A stretch of 10,723 bases of DNA from assembly GCA_023227695.1 (NCBI GenBank), contig JALNVE010000084.1, forward strand, positions 1 through 10,723, read 5' to 3'. The translations under genes and the position numbers were made by a program. The notes below the pieces were generated by a model. That model had not been told where the DNA came from. It did not search any database and saw only the letters and a program-made list of their open reading frames with translations. This DNA is from Paludibacteraceae bacterium (GTDB taxonomy: Bacteria; Bacteroidota; Bacteroidia; Bacteroidales; Paludibacteraceae). Positions 5,688 through 10,723 of the stretch are shown one piece after another (the first letter of the stretch is position 1; the number at the start of each line of letters is the position of its first letter).

Positions 5688-6068
5688 TTACTTAGTTGCC
5701 TTTTTCTTGTTAGCAACTGTTTTCTTCTTTCCTTTACGAGTACGAGCATTGTTCTTTGTGCTTTGTCCACGTAATGGCAATCCAAGACGATGACGAATAC
5801 CTCTGTAACATCCGATATCCATCAAACGTTTGATGTTCAATTGAACTTCAGAACGAAGATCTCCTTCTACCTTGAAGTTAGCGCCAATAATCTCACGAAT
5901 CTTAGCAGCCTGATCATCTGTCCAATCCTTTACTTTGATGTCTTTATCAACACCAGCTTCATTCAAAATTTTGGTTGCTGCACTACGGCCAATACCGTAT
6001 ATATAAGTCAAACCAATTTCGCCTCTCTTATTTTGCGGCAAATCTACACCAACTATTCTTATAGCCAT
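5688..6068 (-). CDS. rpsM: 30S ribosomal protein S13 (uS13)
   Basis: Head protein of the small subunit that contacts L5 and the tRNAs. The 126-residue product starts MAIRIVGVDLPQNKRGEIGL, has the helix-hairpin-helix-like YIYGIGRSAATKIL and the diagnostic YRGIRHRLGLPLRGQSTKNN near residue 88-107, followed by ARTRKGKKK. The last 15 residues are almost all lysine, alanine and threonine, somewhat longer than in E. coli. First gene of the alpha-operon block; it starts 28 nt after rpmJ. The E. coli S4-binding pseudoknot lies ahead of rpsM, but the short spacer here shows no comparable structure. Confidence 0.98.
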   Translation of the reverse strand: MAIRIVGVDLPQNKRGEIGLTYIYGIGRSAATKILNEAGVDKDIKVKDWTDDQAAKIREIIGANFKVEGDLRSEVQLNIKRLMDIGCYRGIRHRLGLPLRGQSTKNNARTRKGKKKTVANKKKATK

Positions 6069-6096
6069 AAACTAATTTTTTGCAAAAATAATAAAA

Positions 6097-6213
6097 TTAT
6101 CCTTGACGTTGTTTATACTTAGGATTTTTCTTATTGATAACATACAAACGACCCTTCCTCCTTACTATTTTACATTCAGGAGTACGTTTTTTTAATGATG
6201 CTCTTACTTTCAT
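6097..6213 (-). CDS. rpmJ: 50S ribosomal protein L36 (bL36), zinc-free type
   Basis: A 38-residue gene read directly from the sequence between infA and rpsM: it starts MKVRASLKKRTPECKIVRRK and ends NPKYKQRQG. L36 is the smallest large-subunit protein. The usual zinc-ribbon version has three cysteines and a histidine; here only Cys14 remains. The other ligand positions read Thr11, Asn27 and Tyr33 (or Lys32), so the protein should not bind zinc. This C-minus form inside the main operon fits Bacteroidetes. Eleven nt separate it from infA upstream and 28 nt from rpsM downstream. Confidence 0.96.
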   Translation of the reverse strand: MKVRASLKKRTPECKIVRRKGRLYVINKKNPKYKQRQG

Positions 6214-6224
6214 ATTTATTATAA

Positions 6225-6443
6225 TTATTTATATCTAAAAGCAATTCGTCCCTTTGTCAGATCATAAGGTGACATTTCAACTCTAACTTTATCACCTGGC
6301 AAAATTTTAATGTAATGCATTCTCATTTTACCAGAAATATGAGCTGTAATCTCATGCCCATTTTCCAACTCAACACGAAACATGGCATTTGATAATGCCT
6401 CGACTATAGTGCCATCCTGTTCAATTGCAGCTTGCTTGGCCAT
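6225..6443 (-). CDS. infA: Translation initiation factor IF-1
   Basis: A 72-residue S1/OB-fold protein, exactly the usual family length, that occupies the ribosomal A site during initiation together with IF-2 and IF-3. It starts MAKQAAIEQDGTIVEALSNA, contains the OB-fold strands FRVELENGHEITAHISGKMR and ILPGDKVRVEMSPYDL, and ends TKGRIAFRYK, all canonical. It begins 3 nt after the map stop, so the two are probably translationally coupled, and is followed by rpmJ after 11 nt. Confidence 0.98.
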   Translation of the reverse strand: MAKQAAIEQDGTIVEALSNAMFRVELENGHEITAHISGKMRMHYIKILPGDKVRVEMSPYDLTKGRIAFRYK

Positions 6444-6446
6444 ACT

Positions 6447-7229
6447 TTACTTTACGTTATTTTCTAAAATTTCATCAATATACTTAAACGAAGATAATAT
6501 ATCTGCTTGTCCTTTAGATATTGCGACTGTATGCTCAAAATGAGCAGAAATCTTACCATCAGAGGTTTTCGCAGTCCAACCATCATCCGCAAAGTAAATA
6601 TTTTGTTTACCTAAATTAATCATCGGTTCAATAGCAACAACCATACCAATTCTTAATTTGGTACCGAAACTGCTTTTTCCATAATTCGGAACTTTTGGTT
6701 CTTCATGCATACTTTTACCTATACCATGACCAGTCATTCCATGAACTACAGAGTATCCTCGATTCTCACAATAAGTCTGAATCGCATGACCGATATCACC
6801 AATACGCTTACCTTCAATAGCAAATTTAATTCCTTCGTATAAAGATTCGCGAGTGGTCTTTAATAACTGTCTTGCCTCTTCAGAAACTTCACCTACACAA
6901 AACGTATAGCAAGAATCACCATGAAAGCCACTTTTTTCAGCACCACAGTCAACGGAAATGATATCACCTTCTTTCAAAACATATTTCGATGGAATTCCGT
7001 GAACAACCTGATCGTTTACAGATGTACAAATTGAATTAGGATAACCTTCATAACCTAAAAAACTCGGAATTGCTCCGTTGTCTCTTATAAATGCATCTGC
7101 AATTTTATCTAACTGCAAAGTTGTTATGCCAGGTTTAATATTCTTTCCTACTTCTGCCAACGTACAAGCAACAAGATCGTTACTGATACGCATAAGCTCA
7201 ATTTCTTCATCTGTCTTCAGGAATATCAT
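6447..7229 (-). CDS. map: Methionine aminopeptidase, type I
   Basis: Removes the initiator methionine from nascent proteins whose second residue is small, a cytosolic metallopeptidase reaction acting on the ribosome-bound chain. The 260-residue protein is a bare type I enzyme without an N-terminal extension. The metal ligands are all present: Asp94 (SVDCG), Asp105 (HGDS), His168 (GHGIG), Glu201 (AIEP) and Glu232 (FEHT). The substrate-contacting His77 (VVHGIP) and His175 (MHEEP) are also in place. It lies between secY (14 nt) and infA (3 nt), the normal position in Bacteroidetes and many Gram-positives, linking export, N-terminal processing and initiation in one transcript. Confidence 0.97.
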   Translation of the reverse strand: MIFLKTDEEIELMRISNDLVACTLAEVGKNIKPGITTLQLDKIADAFIRDNGAIPSFLGYEGYPNSICTSVNDQVVHGIPSKYVLKEGDIISVDCGAEKSGFHGDSCYTFCVGEVSEEARQLLKTTRESLYEGIKFAIEGKRIGDIGHAIQTYCENRGYSVVHGMTGHGIGKSMHEEPKVPNYGKSSFGTKLRIGMVVAIEPMINLGKQNIYFADDGWTAKTSDGKISAHFEHTVAISKGQADILSSFKYIDEILENNVK

Positions 7230-7243
7230 CTATTATTCCACTC

Positions 7244-8581
7244 TTAATATGCAGAAACTCCTGATCTACCTTTTATTCTTCCCGACTTTAATAATCCATC
7301 ATAATGACGCATTAACAAATGGCTCTCCACTTGTTGTAAAGTATCAAGGACAACACCTACCATAATAAGCAAGGATGTACCTCCAAAGAACTGAGCGAAC
7401 GACATCTTTATATCAAACAATCTTGCAATTGCAGGCAAAATTGCGATAATTGCTAAGAAAATAGAACCAGGAAGAGTGATTCTTGACATAATCAAGTCGA
7501 TATAATCTGCAGTAGCAGAACCAGCCTTGACTCCAGGAACAAATCCACCATTACGTTTCATATCTTCAGCCATCTGTGTCGGATTTATTGTGATTGCAGT
7601 ATAAAAGTAAGTAAACAAAATGATTAACAAAGCGAAAATCAAATTATACCAAAATCCATCAGGACTTGTAAACTTACCTAACATACCTTCAGCTTCACCA
7701 CCCTTAAACAACATAGGTGCAACCAACAATGGGATGAACATAATTGCTTGAGCAAAGATGATAGGCATCACATTAGCTGCATTTACTTTCAATGGCAAGT
7801 ATTGACGAGCACCACTATACTGTTTGTTTCCTAGCATCTGCTTAGCATACTGTACAGGAACTCGTCTTACACCTTGAACTAAAAGAATAGAAGCTGCAAT
7901 TACAACTAAGAAGAACACTATCTCTAGCAAGAACTTGATAAGTCCACCTCCCTCGTTGTCACTCAAACAGAAAGCAAATTCTTGAGTAACAGCACTTGGG
8001 AAACGAACAATAATTCCAACCAAGATGATAAATGAGATACCATTTCCAATTCCTTTATCTGTAATACGTTCTCCTAACCACATCACAAACATACTTCCAC
8101 CACACAGAATAATAGTAGATGAAATTTTAAACCACCAATCAGCAGGCATAGCACCATTCATCTGAATAGAAAGGTTTACTAGGTATGATGGGCCTTGAAG
8201 AAGTAGAATCAACACAGTTAAATAGCGAGTGTACTGTGTAATCTTACGACGTCCACTTTCGCCTTCTTTCTGCATTTTCTGAAAAGTAGGAACAGCTATA
8301 GTGAGCAATTGGATGACAATGGATGCTGAAATGTAAGGCATGATTCCCAACGCAAATATAGACGCATTAGAAAAAGCACCTCCTGAGAACATATCCAACA
8401 AAGACATCAAACCTTCACTAGTCTGCTTTTCAAGCTCAGAAAGTTCTCCCGGATTAATACCCGGAAGAACTATATAAGAACCGAAACGGTATATCAAAAC
8501 AAATAAAAACGTAATGAAAATACGAGTTCTTAATTCCTCGATTTTCCAAATATTCTTTATTGTTTCTACAAGTTTCTTCAT
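7244..8581 (-). CDS. secY: Preprotein translocase subunit SecY
   Basis: Channel-forming subunit of the Sec translocon in the inner membrane, partner of SecE, SecG and the SecA ATPase. The 445-residue protein has the expected length and about ten hydrophobic segments. The N-terminus (MKKLVETIKNIWKIEELR) leads into TM1 (about 20-40); GGAFSNASIFALGIMPYISA from residue 67 is the plug and TM2 signature; GERITDKGIGNGISFIIL marks the family's second signature. Near the end, PGVKAGSATADYIDL lies in the last cytosolic loop region. The ATG overlaps the rplO stop by 4 nt (ATGA), so translation is coupled to L15. Together with the signal peptides of the two genes on the left it represents the export route those proteins would use. 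Confidence 0.98.
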   Translation of the reverse strand: MKKLVETIKNIWKIEELRTRIFITFLFVLIYRFGSYIVLPGINPGELSELEKQTSEGLMSLLDMFSGGAFSNASIFALGIMPYISASIVIQLLTIAVPTFQKMQKEGESGRRKITQYTRYLTVLILLLQGPSYLVNLSIQMNGAMPADWWFKISSTIILCGGSMFVMWLGERITDKGIGNGISFIILVGIIVRFPSAVTQEFAFCLSDNEGGGLIKFLLEIVFFLVVIAASILLVQGVRRVPVQYAKQMLGNKQYSGARQYLPLKVNAANVMPIIFAQAIMFIPLLVAPMLFKGGEAEGMLGKFTSPDGFWYNLIFALLIILFTYFYTAITINPTQMAEDMKRNGGFVPGVKAGSATADYIDLIMSRITLPGSIFLAIIAILPAIARLFDIKMSFAQFFGGTSLLIMVGVVLDTLQQVESHLLMRHYDGLLKSGRIKGRSGVSAY

Positions 8582-9030
8582 TTTCCTAAGATTACAACGT
8601 TTCCACCTACAGCTTCGATAGCTGATTTAGCAGATTGAGAAAAAGCGTGAGCTGAAACAGTCAACTTAGCTGACAAAGATCCATTACCCAAAACTTTTAC
8701 TAAATCATTCTTAGAAATCAAGCCAGCCTCTGAAAGAACATTCAAATCGATTGCGTCAACTTTCTTTGCTTCAGCTAATTTCTGAAGCACATCAATATTA
8801 ACAGCTTTATATTCAATTCTATTTACATTCTTGAAACCGAACTTAGGCAAACGACGTTGCAACGGCATCTGGCCTCCTTCAAAACCGAGTTTTTGGGAAT
8901 ATCCAGAACGAGCTTTAGCTCCCTTATGACCTCTTGTAGAGGTTCCTCCCAATCCTGATCCTGGTCCACGACCAATTCTTCTACCAGTCTTGTTCGAGCC
9001 TGCAGCTGGTTTTAAATTACTCAAATCCAT
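8578..9030 (-). CDS. rplO: 50S ribosomal protein L15 (uL15)
   Basis: Late-assembly protein of the large subunit that threads a long basic N-terminal arm through 23S rRNA. The 150-residue product shows MDLSNLKPAAGSNK, the glycine/arginine-rich GRRIGRGPGSGLGGTSTRGH arm (about 16-35), then GFEGGQMPLQRRLPKFGFKN (about 49-68), all family hallmarks, and the globular C-terminal half ending AVGGNVVILGK. It starts 29 nt after rpmD and its stop overlaps the secY start by 4 nt. Confidence 0.98.
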   Translation of the reverse strand: MDLSNLKPAAGSNKTGRRIGRGPGSGLGGTSTRGHKGAKARSGYSQKLGFEGGQMPLQRRLPKFGFKNVNRIEYKAVNIDVLQKLAEAKKVDAIDLNVLSEAGLISKNDLVKVLGNGSLSAKLTVSAHAFSQSAKSAIEAVGGNVVILGK

Positions 9031-9059
9031 ATCTTAATCTTTTATATCAAATTTGATTT

Positions 9060-9236
9060 TTACTTTTCTACAATAACCAAGTGTCTAACAGCTTCAACCA
9101 TTCCTAAAATTTGAGGAGTAGCTTCATGTTCAACAACAGAGTTAATTTTCTTTAAACCTAGAGCTTCCAAAGTAGCTTTTTGCTTCTTAGGAGATCCGAT
9201 TTTACTTTTTACTTGCTTAATTTTAATTGTAGCCAT
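9060..9236 (-). CDS. rpmD: 50S ribosomal protein L30 (uL30)
   Basis: A 58-residue protein read directly from the sequence between rpsE and rplO. It begins MATIKIKQVKSKIGSPKKQK, contains the family's ATLEALGLKKINSVVEHEAT, and ends IVEK after PQILGMVEAVRHLV. Length and position (12 nt after rpsE, 29 nt before rplO) are standard. L30 sits on the surface of the large subunit and is absent from several bacterial groups; it is intact here. Confidence 0.97.
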   Translation of the reverse strand: MATIKIKQVKSKIGSPKKQKATLEALGLKKINSVVEHEATPQILGMVEAVRHLVIVEK

Positions 9237-9248
9237 AATTTACTCTAT

Positions 9249-9767
9249 TTATCCTTTGAACACTTTTTCCATTGAAATACCTCGATTCTGAGCAATAGTA
9301 TATGGATCTCTGATCTCGCTCAATGCCAAAATCGTAGCTTTAACTAAGTTGTGAGGATTAGAAGAGCCTTTAGACTTTGCTAAGACGTCAGTGATACCAA
9401 CACTCTCCAATACGGCACGCATCGCACCACCAGCCTTAACTCCTGTTCCGTGAAATGCAGGTTTCAAAAGGACTTCAGCTCCGCCAAATTTAGCTTCTTG
9501 CTCGTGAGGAATTGTTCCTTTTAATACAGGAACCTTAACAAGGTTCTTTTTTGCAGATTCAACACCCTTAGCAATAGCAGCAGTTACCTCACTTGCTTTA
9601 CCAAGACCATAACCTACAACACCTTCTTCATTTCCAACAACTACTATAGCTGCGAAACTAAATGTACGACCTCCTTTTGTTACTTTAGTAACACGATTGA
9701 TAGCAACTAGTCTATCTTTCAATTCCAAGTCGTTGGTTGTTTTTACCTTACTATTTTCTCCAGCCAT
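9249..9767 (-). CDS. rpsE: 30S ribosomal protein S5 (uS5)
   Basis: Small-subunit protein at the mRNA entry channel involved in decoding accuracy. The 172-residue product has the N-terminal dsRBD-like domain (about 15-80) with INRVTKVTKGGRTFSFAAIV and VGYGLGKASEVTAAI, and the C-terminal domain with LLKPAFHGTGVKAGGAMRAV and KGSSNPHNLVKAT. These match the family throughout. Spacing is 6 nt from rplR and 12 nt to rpmD. Confidence 0.98.
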   Translation of the reverse strand: MAGENSKVKTTNDLELKDRLVAINRVTKVTKGGRTFSFAAIVVVGNEEGVVGYGLGKASEVTAAIAKGVESAKKNLVKVPVLKGTIPHEQEAKFGGAEVLLKPAFHGTGVKAGGAMRAVLESVGITDVLAKSKGSSNPHNLVKATILALSEIRDPYTIAQNRGISMEKVFKG

Positions 9768-9773
9768 AATATA

Positions 9774-10118
9774 TTAAAATTTAATTCCTCCTTTACGTGC
9801 GGCATCAGCCAATTCCTTAATTCTTCCATGGTATAAATAACCATTACGGTCAAAAACCACTTCTGTAATTCCAGCTTCCTGAGCCTTTTTCGCTACAATT
9901 TCACCAACTTTAGCAGCTAAATCTTTCTTAGCTACTTTGTCAGTAAGTGACAGAGAAGAAGCTGAAGCCAAAGTAACGCCAGTCAAATCGTTAATTAACT
10001 GAACATATATCTGCTTATTACTTCTAAAAACTGTCATTCGAGGACGTTCTGCTGATCCTGAGATTTTAGCACGAATACCTCTTTTTATTTTGAGTCTTCT
10101 TTGAATTTTTTCAGTCAT
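9774..10118 (-). CDS. rplR: 50S ribosomal protein L18 (uL18)
   Basis: Binds 5S rRNA together with L5 and helps fix it to the central protuberance. The 114-residue protein begins with a basic stretch (MTEKIQRRLKIKRGIRAKIS), then SAERPRMTVFRSNKQIYVQL, a hallmark of the family, and ends FDRNGYLYHGRIKELADAAR followed by KGGIKF. It is standard in length and lies 21 nt after rplF and 6 nt before rpsE. Confidence 0.98.
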   Translation of the reverse strand: MTEKIQRRLKIKRGIRAKISGSAERPRMTVFRSNKQIYVQLINDLTGVTLASASSLSLTDKVAKKDLAAKVGEIVAKKAQEAGITEVVFDRNGYLYHGRIKELADAARKGGIKF

Positions 10119-10139
10119 GATAACATCTATTTACGTAAG

Positions 10140-10694
10140 TTACTTAGCAGAAGCTGATTTACCAGCCTTTCTACGAATCTCTTCGCCTACAAACTTAACA
10201 CCCTTACCTTTATAAGGTTCTGGCATACGGAATGTACGGATCTTGGCACAAATTTGACCAATAAGCTGTTTATCGCAGCTTTCCAAGATAACCAAAGGAT
10301 TCTGGTTACGTTCACTCTTAGTCTCTATTTTTACTTCCTTAGGCAATTGCAAGAAAATATTGTGAGTATAACCAAGTGCGAATTCTATAACTTGACCTTG
10401 GTTTGATACGCGATAACCAACACCGACAAGTTCCAATTCTTTCTTGTAACCTTGAGACACACCGAGAACCATATTGTTGATTAAAGAACGGTACAATCCG
10501 TGCAAAGAACGATGATTGATTTCATCAGTTTTTCTTGTCACTTCAATTTGACCATCCTTAACATCTACAGTTATATCAGGATTTACATATTGAGAAAGTT
10601 CTCCCTTAGGACCTTTCACTGTAACTGTGTTATTTTTCACAGAAACTGTAACTCCAGATGGAATACTAATTGGTAATTTTCCTATTCTTGACAT
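10140..10694 (-). CDS. rplF: 50S ribosomal protein L6 (uL6)
   Basis: Large-subunit protein next to the sarcin-ricin loop and factor-binding site. The 184-residue product starts MSRIGKLPISIPSGVTV and consists of two repeated alpha/beta domains (about 1-80 and 83-175). The second holds YKKELELVGVGYR and ends PEPYKGKGVKFVGEEIRRKA, the usual family signature. The start is supported by an AGGAGG eight nt upstream, a strong Shine-Dalgarno for this phylum. The gene before it, expected to be rpsH, lies beyond the right edge. Confidence 0.98.
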   Translation of the reverse strand: MSRIGKLPISIPSGVTVSVKNNTVTVKGPKGELSQYVNPDITVDVKDGQIEVTRKTDEINHRSLHGLYRSLINNMVLGVSQGYKKELELVGVGYRVSNQGQVIEFALGYTHNIFLQLPKEVKIETKSERNQNPLVILESCDKQLIGQICAKIRTFRMPEPYKGKGVKFVGEEIRRKAGKSASAK

Positions 10695-10723
10695 TTACAA
10701 TTCCTCCTATATTAATAAATAAA
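10695..10723 (-). promoter_or_regulatory. Strong ribosome binding site of rplF
   Basis: On the minus strand AGGAGG (10703-10708) stands 8 nt before the rplF ATG. It is the only perfect six-base Shine-Dalgarno I see ahead of a gene here; most other starts in the cluster follow plain A/T-rich spacers, as is usual for Bacteroidetes. The remaining bases to the window edge are AT-rich spacer. Confidence 0.7.

Noticed and set aside
9046..9057. 12-bp perfect palindrome ATCAAATTTGAT between rpmD and rplO
   Set aside because: It is short, AT-rich and has no loop, and lies in an ordinary within-operon spacer; chance is the best explanation.

Overview
The window comes from a Bacteroidetes genome, most likely order Bacteroidales. 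Three things point there. The gene order rplF-rplR-rpsE-rpmD-rplO-secY-map-infA-rpmJ-rpsM-rpsK-rpsD-rpoA-rplQ, with map and infA behind secY, is typical of the phylum. Visible promoters fit the phylum's TTTG-N20-TAnnTTTG consensus rather than -35/-10 boxes. L36 is a cysteine-poor form. The genus cannot be named from sequence alone.

Right three quarters (3002-10723, all minus strand): 14 tightly packed genes, the distal spc operon followed by the alpha operon. They encode ribosomal proteins L6, L18, S5, L30, L15, L36, S13, S11, S4 and L17, the translocon subunit SecY, methionine aminopeptidase, initiation factor IF-1 and RNA polymerase alpha. Transcription enters from beyond the right edge and ends at a strong intrinsic terminator (3002-3034). 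Gaps are 3-38 nt and rplO/secY overlap by 4 nt. The exception is a 112-nt, hairpin-rich spacer before rpsD, a candidate regulatory leader.

Left quarter (1-3001): AT-rich accessory DNA. Two divergent genes for exported proteins lie here: a lamin-tail-domain protein (minus strand) and an NlpC/P60 peptidase with a C-terminal LysM domain (plus strand, with its own promoter). The pair sits between two inverted copies of one insertion-sequence end (171-197 and 2531-2555). The right copy belongs to a 384-bp decayed element with two inverted ends (2531-2914) and a broken zinc-ribbon transposase. The left copy leads into an element that runs off the window. There, two overlapping promoters point leftward, and the last eight or so codons of the lamin-tail gene lie inside the element end.

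The ribosomal block is ordinary housekeeping DNA. The points worth a second look are the rpsD leader, the promoter-bearing left element end, the gene/IS fusion and the flanked two-gene module. I see no CRISPR array, tRNA, rRNA or defence system.
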